From CAYXGE01 sp964464435 (GTDB taxonomy: Bacteria; Pseudomonadota; Gammaproteobacteria; Burkholderiales; Methylophilaceae), in the NCBI GenBank assembly GCA_964464435.1, contig CAYXGE010000031.1:1-20153 (forward strand): 20,153 bases of DNA, written 5' to 3'. Positions 7,194 through 14,846 of the stretch are shown piece after piece. Within the stretch, counting starts at the first letter, position 1; each line of letters opens with the position of its first letter. Below the pieces are notes generated by a model. The model searched no databases. It saw only the letters and a list, made by a program, of their open reading frames with translations, and was not told the DNA's origin. The position numbers were made by a program, and so were the translations under genes.

Positions 7194-7517
7194 TTATATA
7201 TGTTTGCCACAGTACAAACTTGATAAGGTTTGCATGACTTGTATCACTTCAAAGCTGCTTAAATTGTAAAAAATGTACTTGCCTTCACGTCTGGTTGAAA
7301 CCAACCCCTCTTCACGCAAAATGGTGAGTTGTTGAGACAGAGTGGGCTGTTGGATACCTGTCGATGCCTCAATTTGGCTTACGTTGCGTTCACCTTGTGT
7401 GAGTTGGCACATAATCAATAAACGGTCTTCATTTGCCATGGCTTTTAACAAGGCACATGCTTTGCCTGCTGAACCTCTAAGTTGCTCTAAAGGATTTTCT
7501 GCAAGTGAAATATTCAT
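7194..7517 (-). CDS. BigR/SqrR-type ArsR family persulfide-responsive repressor
   Basis: A 107-residue winged-helix repressor of the ArsR family. From the chosen start (ATG at 7517) the protein has a dimerisation helix, an HTH with recognition segment TGIQQPTLSQQLTILREEGLV, a beta wing (STRREGKYIFYNL) and a C-terminal helix ending SLYCGKHI. Cys37 (LIMCQLTQG) and Cys103 (LYCGK) align with the redox pair of Xylella BigR (Cys42/Cys108) and Rhodobacter SqrR (Cys41/Cys107), which form a disulfide or polysulfide bridge and release DNA. Cys21 is an extra cysteine. An upstream in-frame ATG at 7556 lies inside the candidate operator and lacks a ribosome site, so it is disfavoured. The chosen start has only a weak AGAG. 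It heads the sulfide operon and so probably represses its own transcript. Confidence 0.9.
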   Translation of the reverse strand: MNISLAENPLEQLRGSAGKACALLKAMANEDRLLIMCQLTQGERNVSQIEASTGIQQPTLSQQLTILREEGLVSTRREGKYIFYNLSSFEVIQVMQTLSSLYCGKHI

Positions 7518-7546
7518 ACTGATTGCTCTAATAAATAAAAACGTAG

Positions 7547-7562
7547 TATATAACATTATATA
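7547..7562. promoter_or_regulatory. AT-rich palindrome, candidate operator of the sulfide operon repressor
   Basis: TATATAACATTATATA is a perfect seven-base inverted repeat around CA, 30 bases upstream of the repressor start. ArsR-type BigR repressors are known to bind AT-rich dyads at their own promoter, and -10-like hexamers (TATAAT, TATACT on the minus strand) overlap this site, so occupancy would block RNA polymerase. AT-rich DNA makes dyads by chance, which limits confidence. Confidence 0.5.
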
Positions 7563-7570
7563 AAAAAATA

Positions 7571-7585
7571 TAATATAAATTATTA
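7571..7585. promoter_or_regulatory. Second AT-rich inverted repeat upstream of the repressor gene
   Basis: TAATA-TAAAT-TATTA is a five-base inverted repeat with a five-base spacer, 24 bases centre to centre from the stronger palindrome. A second repressor site is possible but the sequence is so AT-rich that chance is a real alternative. Confidence 0.2.
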
Positions 7586-7624
7586 AATTGAATACTTACA
7601 TAACTTTACACGTTTTGCCGTTGT

Positions 7625-7640
7625 GCCCTGTCAACAGGGC
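7625..7640. promoter_or_regulatory. GC-rich dyad GCCCTG-TCAA-CAGGGC in the divergent intergenic region
   Basis: A perfect six-base inverted repeat around TCAA, standing out in an AT-rich region. On the plus strand it falls in the 18-base spacer between a weak TTGTGC (7621-7626) and TATGCT (7645-7650), slightly overlapping the -35. That layout is reminiscent of dyads under MerR-type activators, but the promoter hexamers are poor. There is no following T-run, so it is not a terminator. Confidence 0.3.
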
Positions 7641-7665
7641 TGTGTATGCTTACGTTTAAAGGTTA

Positions 7666-7680
7666 TCCACATATTGTGGA
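7666..7680. promoter_or_regulatory. Dyad TCCACA-TAT-TGTGGA just before the glycine-zipper gene
   Basis: A perfect six-base inverted repeat with a three-base centre, ending 19 bases before the start codon at 7700 and just ahead of the ribosome site. It could be an operator or a short mRNA stem that affects translation. No regulator is assigned. Confidence 0.3.
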
Positions 7681-7699
7681 ATTTGAGAAAGGAAACAAA

Positions 7700-8329
7700 A
7701 TGCGTAGTTTTAATTCATTTAGTTTAGCGTTAGTGATTGCTAGTTTTGCAACGCCAGCTTTGGCAGATCATGACCGTGATGGTTATTTTGATGAAGCAAA
7801 AGTGATTTCCGCAGTACCACAAGTAGAGCGTGTAAATGAACCGCGCCAACAATGTACAACTGAATATGTGCGCGAAAGCTATAGTATTCGTGAAGATCGA
7901 TCACCTACCGGAAGCATTATCGGTGGTATCGCAGGTGGTTTATTAGGAAGCACCATTGGCCGTGGTAATGGTCGCGTGGCAGCAGCAGCAGTGGGAGCGG
8001 GTGTAGGTGCTGTGGTAGGCGACCGCATCAGCACAAACCAGCGTGATAGCTATAGCTCACGTGAGCGCCCAGTAGAGCGTTGTGTTACTGTAGATAACTG
8101 GCGCACCGTTGAGCGTGGATATTTAGTGACGTATCGCTACAATGGACGTGACTATGACACAGTAACCAGTCATCACCCAGGTGAGACAATTCGAGTGCGT
8201 GTGGCAGTGATGCCCGCCGACAGTGCAGTGATTTCGCAGAATTTTGGCGCGGCGCCTGCTAGAAGTTATCGTCAGATAGGCTTTGATGACTCCCATCGTG
8301 GCCGTCATCACCAGCGCCAATATTGGTAG
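7700..8329 (+). CDS. Exported glycine-zipper 2TM-domain protein
   Basis: The start is the ATG at 7700 (AAAGGAAACAAA just before it), giving 209 residues; an earlier in-frame ATG at 7646 would put 18 residues in front of the signal peptide. Residues 1-22 are a Sec signal peptide ending PALA before DHDRDGYF. Residues about 82-118 hold a glycine zipper, IIGGIAGGLLGSTIG followed by a second alanine/glycine run ending VVGDRI, as in the 17-kDa surface antigen family. The remainder is polar and arginine-rich, with one cysteine before the zipper and one after it that could pair. The tail is His/Arg-rich. There is no lipobox cysteine after the signal peptide, so a soluble periplasmic or outer-membrane-associated location is more likely than a lipoprotein. 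The function is unknown; the family is usually linked to the envelope. It is divergent from the sulfide operon and transcribed alone, ending at a strong terminator. Confidence 0.85.
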   Translation: MRSFNSFSLALVIASFATPALADHDRDGYFDEAKVISAVPQVERVNEPRQQCTTEYVRESYSIREDRSPTGSIIGGIAGGLLGSTIGRGNGRVAAAAVGAGVGAVVGDRISTNQRDSYSSRERPVERCVTVDNWRTVERGYLVTYRYNGRDYDTVTSHHPGETIRVRVAVMPADSAVISQNFGAAPARSYRQIGFDDSHRGRHHQRQYW

Positions 8330-8343
8330 TTAAAATAAGTGTG

Positions 8344-8377
8344 AATAAAGGCCGCAATTGCGGCCTTTATTTATTTT
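8344..8377 (+). terminator. Rho-independent terminator after the glycine-zipper gene
   Basis: A perfect 12-base stem, AATAAAGGCCGC paired with GCGGCCTTTATT, with an AATT loop, followed by TATTTT. It begins 15 bases after the stop codon. The A-rich left arm could let it act in the other direction too, but no gene converges on it. Confidence 0.9.
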
Positions 8378-8529
8378 AAAACTACATTTAATAATCGTTT
8401 GAATATGTGCAAAAAGAATTGAATTAACAAATTAGATAAAACGGCGTTTCACCCTCTTGTTCTTAAGATACCCCCTAGTGTGTTTAGAGAATAATGAATC
8501 CTGTATACATTTGTTCTTAGCAGGATGAG

Positions 8530-9711
8530 ATGGCAGAAGATAGCGACATGGAAAAAACGGAATCGGCCTCGCCCAAGCGCCTTGAAAAAGCGCGGGAAGA
8601 GGGCGATGTGCCGCGCTCCAGAGAGCTGGCAACTGTGACCTTATTGCTCACTGTGGTACTCAGCATTTGGATGATGAGCAAGCACATTACGCATACCCTT
8701 AAAACCAGCATGAGTGATGGCTTAACTTTATCGCGCCCCTTGGTGTATGACCCAAACTTGTTGTTAGTGACAGTTGGAGACCATTTAATGGATGTGTTGT
8801 GGGCTTTAATGCCATTAATTGTATTGGTATTACTGGTAATTTTAGCGACGCCAGCCTTAATTGGCGGCTGGTTATTTACAAGCAAGGCGTTTATGCCTAA
8901 ATTTTCTAAGCTAAACCCAATACAAGGGATTGCAAATTTATTTTCCAAAAACGCCTTAATGGAGTTGGTAAAAGCTATTGCTAAGGCTTTGCTTGTTGGT
9001 ACTACGGCATATTTAGTGGTCACCAGTAACTTGGATGAACTACTGAGCATGCCACTAATGACCCTGTCAGAAGGGATTTCCTCGACCGCGCATATGTTGT
9101 TAATGGGCATGCTGGTGATGGTATCTGCGCTAGTCGTCATTGCGGCAATTGATGTGCCGTATCAACTAATTCACTACGCCAATAAGCTCAAAATGACAAA
9201 AGAAGAAGTACGTCAAGAATCAAAAGAGTCGGAAGGCAACCCTGAAATTAAGGGCAGAATTCGTCAGCAACAACGTGAAATGGCACGTCGCCGTATGATG
9301 GCAGAAGTGCCAAAAGCCGATGTGGTGATTACCAACCCAACGCACTATGCGGTGGCGATTGCGTATCAAAATGACAAAATGCGTGCGCCGATGGTGGTAG
9401 CAAAAGGCGCTGACAATATTGCATTAAAAATTAGAGAAATTGCGGCAGAGCATCAAGTTGCTGTGCTTGAATCACCCAAGTTAGCGCGTGCTTTGTACGC
9501 CCACACAGAACTTGGCGATAGTATTCCTCAAGCCTTGTATGCCGCTGTGGCTGAGGTGTTGGCTTATATTTATCAACTACGTCAGTTTAAGCAAGCTGGT
9601 GGCTTGCAACCTAAAGTACCAAGTCAAATTGAAGTGCCAGATAATTTAGACCCACATTTAAACCCTGCGTTGCAGCAAATGTTGGGCGCGGCACAAGGGG
9701 CTAATTCATGA
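8530..9711 (+). CDS. flhB: Flagellar export gate switch protein FlhB
   Basis: A 393-residue inner-membrane component of the flagellar type III export apparatus; it controls the switch from rod/hook to filament export. The N-terminus has the family signature ESASPKRLEKAREEGDVPRS. Four membrane segments lie at about 35-50, 88-115, 143-166 and 187-210. A cytoplasmic linker containing NKLKMTKEEVRQESKESEG (218-236) follows, then the autocleavage motif NPTH at 269-272, with cleavage expected between Asn269 and Pro270. A flexible tail follows residue 355. All key residues are present and the length is normal. An AGGA lies five bases before the start. It opens the flagellar operon; no convincing promoter was found in the 150 bases between the terminator and this gene. 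Its stop overlaps the flhA start by four bases (ATGA), which implies translational coupling. Confidence 0.97.
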   Translation: MAEDSDMEKTESASPKRLEKAREEGDVPRSRELATVTLLLTVVLSIWMMSKHITHTLKTSMSDGLTLSRPLVYDPNLLLVTVGDHLMDVLWALMPLIVLVLLVILATPALIGGWLFTSKAFMPKFSKLNPIQGIANLFSKNALMELVKAIAKALLVGTTAYLVVTSNLDELLSMPLMTLSEGISSTAHMLLMGMLVMVSALVVIAAIDVPYQLIHYANKLKMTKEEVRQESKESEGNPEIKGRIRQQQREMARRRMMAEVPKADVVITNPTHYAVAIAYQNDKMRAPMVVAKGADNIALKIREIAAEHQVAVLESPKLARALYAHTELGDSIPQALYAAVAEVLAYIYQLRQFKQAGGLQPKVPSQIEVPDNLDPHLNPALQQMLGAAQGANS

Positions 9712-11798
9712 ACGGGCTAAAACTTCCAGCTTGGCTCGGTAGTAAACAAGGCATGCAGATGGCAGCGCCACTCATTATTGTGCTTTTGCTATCAATGATG
9801 ATATTGCCGCTGCCGGCTATCGTGTTAGATGCTTTATTTAGCTTCAATATTGCGCTATCCATTATTGTTTTGCTCATCAGTTTAAATACTGTTAAACCGC
9901 TAGATTTTATTGTGTTTCCAACCGTATTGTTGGTCACCACCATGTTACGTCTATCTTTGAACGTGGCTTCAACACGTGTGGTACTGACTGAAGGACACAC
10001 TGGTCCAGATGCTGCAGGTAAGGTGATTGAAGCTTTTGGTCACTTCTTAATTGGTGGAAATTATGCGGTAGGTATCATCGTATTTATTATTCTCACCATT
10101 ATTAACTTTACGGTGGTGACGAAAGGTGCGGGCAGAATTGCTGAAGTTGGCGCGCGTTTTACCTTAGATGCCATGCCTGGTAAACAAATGGCGATTGATG
10201 CAGATTTAAATGCAGGCCTAATTGGTGAAGACGAAGCACGTCGTCGTCGTAAGGAGATTGGTCAAGAGGCTGAATTTTACGGTGCGATGGACGGTGCTAG
10301 TAAATATGTGCGTGGTGATGCAGTGGCAGGTATTTTAGTCACCATCATTAATATTATTGGTGGTTTGATTGTGGGCATGGCGCAGCATGATTTAGCCTTT
10401 GATGTGGCAGTTAAAAACTATACCTTGCTTGCGATTGGCGATGGTTTAGTAGCACAAATTCCATCGCTCATTATTTCTACAGCAGCAGGTGTGGTGGTAT
10501 CACGTGTGGCCAGTGACCAAGACATTGGTACGCAACTGATTTCACAATTATTTTCAAATACACAAGTCATGTATGTCACCGCAGGTATTGTAGGTGCCAT
10601 GGGTTTAATTCCTGGCATGCCAAACGTAGCGTTTATATTGCTGGCAGGTTTAATTTCTGGCGTGGCTTATTTGATGGCAGAGCGTCAGAAAAAACAAAAA
10701 GTCCAAGCTGAAACGGCTAGCCAAGAAGCGCCTATTGTTGCTCCAACAGAGACTGAAGAAGCCACTTGGAACGATGTTGTGCCTGTTGATATGATAGGCT
10801 TAGAAGTGGGTTATCGCCTTATTGCGCTAGTTGATAAAGCGCAGGGTGGTGATTTGCTCAAACGTATTAAAGGCATTCGCAAAAAATTTGCGCAAGAAGT
10901 GGGCTTTTTAACCCCAGCCGTACATATTCGTGACAACCTAGAACTTAAACCCTCAGGCTATCGCATTCTGCTCAAAGGGGTAGAAGTGGCAAGCGGCGAG
11001 TCTAGCAATGGCCAATTTTTAGCTATAGACCCTGGTATGGTATCTGGCACATTGCCTGGCGTGCCGACAAAAGACCCTGCATTTGGCTTGCCTGCGGTGT
11101 GGATTGATGCTTCACAACGCGATTATGCGCAAAGTTTAGGCTATACCGTGGTGGATGCTAGCACCGTGATTGCCACTCACCTCAACTATGTGATTACGCA
11201 AAATGCCGCTGAACTGCTTGGCAGACAAGAGGTGCAGCAATTGCTCGACCACCTTGCTAAAGAGATGCCTAAATTGGTTGAAGACATCGACCCTAAAACC
11301 ATTCCACTCTCAGTCATACAAAAAGTATTGCAAAACCTATTGATGGAAGGCGTGCATATTCGTGATATGCGCACCATCATTGAAACCATTTCTGAGCATG
11401 CGATTAAAACACAAGACCCTACTGAGCTTACAGCGCTGGTAAGGGTTCAGCTTGGTCGCGCCATTACGCAACAGCTTTTTCCTGAAAGCAATGAAGTCAC
11501 GGTGATTGCGTTTGAACAACAACTTGAAAACTTGCTGCTACAAGCCATGCAAGGCAACAGCAAGAACACCGTGATAGAGCCGGGCTTGGCTGATACCTTA
11601 GTACAAAAAGCCACAGTGGCAGCAAAACAACAAGAAACGATGGGTTTAACGCCAGTGCTTCTAGTACCTGCGCCTTTACGCGCCGCATTGGCTAAATTTT
11701 TGAGACGTGCGGTACCGCATTTACGTGTGGTCTCGCATGATGAGTTACCTGAAACTAAAACGATACGAGTAGTGAGTCTAATTGGAGGTCAAGTATGA
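9708..11798 (+). CDS. flhA: Flagellar export gate protein FlhA
   Basis: A 696-residue protein, the size of E. coli FlhA, that forms the nonameric export gate and proton channel with its large cytoplasmic ring docking chaperone-substrate complexes. The N-terminal half has about eight membrane helices starting near residue 15. The FHIPEP-family signature MLRLSLNVASTRVVL is near residues 84-98, and the cytoplasmic loop with RRRRKEIGQEAEFYGAMDGASKYVRGDA is typical and intact. The soluble C-terminal domain begins after about 330 with an acidic, variable linker rich in Glu and Ala, then the conserved VPVDMIGLEVGYRL and HIRDNLELKPSGYRI blocks. AAGGGG precedes the ATG. The stop overlaps flhF by four bases (ATGA). 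Confidence 0.97.
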   Translation: MNGLKLPAWLGSKQGMQMAAPLIIVLLLSMMILPLPAIVLDALFSFNIALSIIVLLISLNTVKPLDFIVFPTVLLVTTMLRLSLNVASTRVVLTEGHTGPDAAGKVIEAFGHFLIGGNYAVGIIVFIILTIINFTVVTKGAGRIAEVGARFTLDAMPGKQMAIDADLNAGLIGEDEARRRRKEIGQEAEFYGAMDGASKYVRGDAVAGILVTIINIIGGLIVGMAQHDLAFDVAVKNYTLLAIGDGLVAQIPSLIISTAAGVVVSRVASDQDIGTQLISQLFSNTQVMYVTAGIVGAMGLIPGMPNVAFILLAGLISGVAYLMAERQKKQKVQAETASQEAPIVAPTETEEATWNDVVPVDMIGLEVGYRLIALVDKAQGGDLLKRIKGIRKKFAQEVGFLTPAVHIRDNLELKPSGYRILLKGVEVASGESSNGQFLAIDPGMVSGTLPGVPTKDPAFGLPAVWIDASQRDYAQSLGYTVVDASTVIATHLNYVITQNAAELLGRQEVQQLLDHLAKEMPKLVEDIDPKTIPLSVIQKVLQNLLMEGVHIRDMRTIIETISEHAIKTQDPTELTALVRVQLGRAITQQLFPESNEVTVIAFEQQLENLLLQAMQGNSKNTVIEPGLADTLVQKATVAAKQQETMGLTPVLLVPAPLRAALAKFLRRAVPHLRVVSHDELPETKTIRVVSLIGGQV

Positions 11799-13279
11799 AT
11801 GTAAAACGGTTTTTTGCGCCCAATTCACGAGATGCGCTGGCCATGGTTAAAAAAGCCTTAGGGCCTGATGCCATGATACTTTCAAACAAAATAGTGAATG
11901 GGGGTAACGAGATTTTAGCCTTGGGCGAAGACTCCTTAGACTATTTTGAACAGGTTGCGGAGAATACCCGTATTCCCGTACCAGAAACTGCGCGTAGAAA
12001 AGCACATCAAGCTATGGTAGAGCCTACGCCAAGCAAAAAGGCAGTGGCGCATAGCTTGCATGAAAGACTCTACGATGATGCCTATGGGTCGTCTGCATCT
12101 GAAGAGCCCGCGCCGCGTGCACAAGATTTAGAAGATTACATTAGCCGTAATCGTCGCAATAGCCAAGTAGAAGCCATTACTTCACGTTTTGCTGAAAAAA
12201 CAGGAGTTAAACCAATAGTTAAAGCAATAGAAGAGGCTAAATCTGCAAAACAGCAAGTAACATCGAGTATCGCGTCTGAAAGCGTTTCAAGCCACGAAAT
12301 ACAAAAAATGTTAGAAGAAATGCGCTCAATGCGCGGACAAATTCAGTCACAGCTCACTGAGTTGGTTTCTGAAACAGTCACGCGCATGAGCCCAGCAAAA
12401 TCCTCAGTATTGCGCAATTTATTAGCAGCAGGATTTAGTGTCGGGTTATCACGTCAACTTTCAGAAAAACTACCAGTAACACTAGACAAAACAGCGGCTA
12501 ATGATTGGGCAAAACAAGTGCTCACGCGCAATATCAACACCATGACAGATGAGTCTGATGTGTTAGATCGCGGTGGCGTATTTGCCCTGATTGGACCAAC
12601 AGGCGTGGGTAAAACTACGACCACAGCTAAATTAGCCGCGCGATATGTGATGAAACATGGCGCACAAAAGCTGGGCTTAATTACTACGGATGCTTACCGT
12701 ATAGGCGGCCATGAACAATTGCGTATCTATGGAAAAATTCTTGGTGTGATGGTGCATGCCGTAAAAGATGAAGCAGATTTAAAACTGGCTTTAGAAGAGC
12801 TTAAAGGTAAGCACACCATCTTAATTGATACAGTTGGCGTGAACCAGCGCGATGAAATGGTTGCGCAACAAATCAATATGCTTTCAGCGCCTGGTACCAA
12901 TATTCAACGTTTGTTGTGTCTCAACGCTACTAGTACAGCAGAAACTTTGGCTGACGTAGTTAGTGCCTATAAAGGTAAAGGTTTGGCTGGGTGCATCATG
13001 ACCAAACTAGATGAGGCTATTACCATCGGCTGCGCCTTAGATATTGCGATTAGACAAAAACTAAAACTTTTTTACATTACCAATGGCCAACGCGTGCCAG
13101 AAGACATGCACTTAGCCAATGGGCCATTGCTGGTGGATATGGCTTTACGTGAACATAAACTAAAAATGGAAAAAGCGACACTCAAAGATGAAGAGTTAAT
13201 TTTAATGGTGAATGTACCTAGTAACGAATCTGCGCATCAGCGACAAACTGCAATGGTTCAGGAGGCAAGTTATGGCTAA
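11795..13279 (+). CDS. flhF: Flagellar SRP-type GTPase FlhF
   Basis: A 494-residue SRP-family GTPase that sets the place, usually the pole, where the flagellum is built. It opens with the usual MNVKRFFAPNSRDALAMVKK B domain; the middle (about 60-200) is variable and polar. The NG domain follows: G1 GPTGVGKTT (267-275), the ITTDAYRIGGHEQLR block, G3 DTVG (345-348) and G4 TKLDE (403-407). DTVG instead of DTAG is found in other FlhF proteins and is not a defect. A good GGAGGT lies before the start, which overlaps flhA by four bases. The 3' end overlaps the downstream flhG by eight bases and supplies its ribosome site. GTP-bound dimerisation is expected to be countered by FlhG. Confidence 0.96.
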   Translation: MNVKRFFAPNSRDALAMVKKALGPDAMILSNKIVNGGNEILALGEDSLDYFEQVAENTRIPVPETARRKAHQAMVEPTPSKKAVAHSLHERLYDDAYGSSASEEPAPRAQDLEDYISRNRRNSQVEAITSRFAEKTGVKPIVKAIEEAKSAKQQVTSSIASESVSSHEIQKMLEEMRSMRGQIQSQLTELVSETVTRMSPAKSSVLRNLLAAGFSVGLSRQLSEKLPVTLDKTAANDWAKQVLTRNINTMTDESDVLDRGGVFALIGPTGVGKTTTTAKLAARYVMKHGAQKLGLITTDAYRIGGHEQLRIYGKILGVMVHAVKDEADLKLALEELKGKHTILIDTVGVNQRDEMVAQQINMLSAPGTNIQRLLCLNATSTAETLADVVSAYKGKGLAGCIMTKLDEAITIGCALDIAIRQKLKLFYITNGQRVPEDMHLANGPLLVDMALREHKLKMEKATLKDEELILMVNVPSNESAHQRQTAMVQEASYG

Positions 13280-14102
13280 TTTAAAGCATGATCAAGCAGA
13301 AGGCTTGCGCCGTATGATGGCAAAACCAAGACCACGTGTCGTATCTATGTTGAATGCCTGTCCTTCATCAGACCAACATCAAACCATGACCAATTTAGCC
13401 GCTACTTTAGCTGCATTTGGCTACAAAGTACTGCTATTAAATGCTAACCATGGCGATATGCAAGAAGTATTAAAAGCCTATGGGGTCAATAATGTACCCA
13501 CATTGCTTTCGGTAACGCAGGGCAAACACCCGCTCATTGAGGCGATTGTGAGTTCAGAGCTTGGTTTTTCATTCGCTAATTTAATGAGCACTAAAAACTT
13601 AACTGAAGCTCTCGCCAAACCCAATGCAGATAGGCTTAATGCCTTGTTAGAGGGCTTGGCGCAGCGCTTTGATTTAATCTTAGTTAACGCAGTATTGGCT
13701 GGCAACACGCTGCCTTTGCCAGTGTTAAATCAAGGCGAAATTATGATTCAACTTAACCCGCAAGCACATTCTGTAAAAGAAGCTTACAAGTTGATTAAAA
13801 AACAATACAGCGAGTTAGGAAAACGCAGTTTTGGTGTACTGGTAACAGGTAGTCATCAACAAAAGGCTGAAGAGGTGTTTAACGGGCTGGCCAAGGTAGC
13901 TAGACAATATTTGAGTATAGAGTTGGACTTTATGGGGTCGATTCCGTTTGATGACCATCTACGACGGGCTGACACGATAGGTCGAGCGATCATCGAGGCA
14001 TTTCCTAAAACAGCCGCCGCGAGTGCCTTTAAACAATTAGCACAACGCTTTATTACCTCGGCCACGTTAAACCCAGCGCATCAAGCGACCTCAATATACT
14101 AG
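13272..14102 (+). CDS. flhG: FlhG/FleN-like MinD-family protein with a degenerate ATPase site
   Basis: A 276-residue protein in the flhG position, directly after flhF. The start at 13272 is set by GGAGGCAAGTT just ahead; an earlier in-frame ATG (13212) has no such site. The N-terminus keeps DQAEGLR (7-13), the helix by which FlhG stimulates the FlhF GTPase. The MinD fold is recognisable (NLAATLAAFGYKVLLL, GSIPFDDHLRRA, a C-terminal amphipathic FKQLAQRFI). The nucleotide site is gone: where family members have the deviant Walker A GKGGVGKT, this protein has ACPSSDQH (29-36), the DAD of switch I reads NAN (57-59), and the Walker B Asp is Asn139. It therefore probably neither hydrolyses ATP nor cycles between monomer and membrane dimer in the usual way. 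The reading frame is intact, so this is a diverged protein rather than a pseudogene. Confidence 0.88.
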   Translation: MANLKHDQAEGLRRMMAKPRPRVVSMLNACPSSDQHQTMTNLAATLAAFGYKVLLLNANHGDMQEVLKAYGVNNVPTLLSVTQGKHPLIEAIVSSELGFSFANLMSTKNLTEALAKPNADRLNALLEGLAQRFDLILVNAVLAGNTLPLPVLNQGEIMIQLNPQAHSVKEAYKLIKKQYSELGKRSFGVLVTGSHQQKAEEVFNGLAKVARQYLSIELDFMGSIPFDDHLRRADTIGRAIIEAFPKTAAASAFKQLAQRFITSATLNPAHQATSIY

Positions 14103-14111
14103 GAATAAATT

Positions 14112-14846
14112 ATGTATAACAACCAAGGTAGACCAGATGGAAAAGATGCCATGCTCAAGCAGCATGCGCCTTTGGTAAAAAAGCTAGCTTATCGGCTTAA
14201 AGCAAAGTTACCGCCTAGTGTAGAAGTAGACGACCTGATTCAAGCTGGCATGATGGGTTTGCTCAGCGCCGTTAATAATTATGAGGATACGCATGGCGCA
14301 CAGTTTGAAACCTACGCATCACAACGTATTCAAGGCGCTATGCTAGATGAACTCAGAAGTGCCGATTGGCTTCCACGTGGGGTGCGTAAAAAAATGCGCT
14401 CTGTTGAAGAAGCGATTCACGCGCTGGAACAAAAGCTTGGCAGGCAACCTAACGATACTGAAGTTGCCAAAAAACTTAATTTACCGTTGGATGAATATCA
14501 TGATTTGCTCAGTGATTGTGGTGGACATCAATTGGTGTATTACGAAGACTTTGGTGAAACAGACGGTGGTGAACACTTTTTAGATAGGCACCTATCAGAT
14601 GAAGAAGGCGACCCATTGCAAGGCTTGCTTTCATCGGGCTTTAAAGAAGCCTTGATAGAGGCGATTGATGACTTGCCAGAGCGTGAAAAAATGCTGATGG
14701 GTTTGTACTATGAACAAGAGCTTAATCTTAAAGAAATCGGGGCTGTGATGAACGTTTCAGAGTCACGTGTATGTCAACTTCATAGTCAAGCCGTGGCTAG
14801 GTTACGTGCTAAATTAAAAGAGAATGCATGGACTGGGGTAGTGTAA
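14112..14846 (+). CDS. fliA: Flagellar sigma factor 28 (FliA)
   Basis: A 244-residue alternative sigma factor that directs RNA polymerase to late flagellar promoters and is held by FlgM until the hook is complete. Region 2 is at about 12-90 with the core-binding and -10 recognition block DLIQAGMMGLLSAVNNY and FETYASQRIQGAMLDELR. Region 3 lies at about 92-135 (RQPNDTEVAKKLNLP). Region 4 is at about 180-235, LPEREKMLMGLYYEQELNLKEIG followed by the HTH VSESRVCQLHSQA. The length and blocks are normal. AGGAA lies before the start, nine bases after flhG. The last 19 bases overlap the motC-like gene, with no che genes between them, unlike the Pseudomonas arrangement. Confidence 0.96.
   Translation: MYNNQGRPDGKDAMLKQHAPLVKKLAYRLKAKLPPSVEVDDLIQAGMMGLLSAVNNYEDTHGAQFETYASQRIQGAMLDELRSADWLPRGVRKKMRSVEEAIHALEQKLGRQPNDTEVAKKLNLPLDEYHDLLSDCGGHQLVYYEDFGETDGGEHFLDRHLSDEEGDPLQGLLSSGFKEALIEAIDDLPEREKMLMGLYYEQELNLKEIGAVMNVSESRVCQLHSQAVARLRAKLKENAWTGVV

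Noticed and set aside
7625..7640. GC-rich hairpin as a terminator between divergent genes
   Set aside because: No T-run follows on either strand and neither flanking gene is read toward it.
8378..8529. Promoter for the flagellar operon upstream of flhB
   Set aside because: Checked for sigma-70, sigma-28 and sigma-54 elements. Only poor matches such as TATACA at 8503-8508 without a fitting -35 were found, so none is reported.
8517..9140. 207-codon minus-strand open frame over the flhB start
   Set aside because: Low-complexity Ser/Thr/Asn composition typical of an antisense shadow; flhB is unambiguous on the plus strand.
12828..12842. FlhF G3 motif DTVG rather than DTAG, as a possible defect
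   Set aside because: Valine at this position is, to my knowledge, common in FlhF proteins of other bacteria, and all other GTPase motifs are intact.
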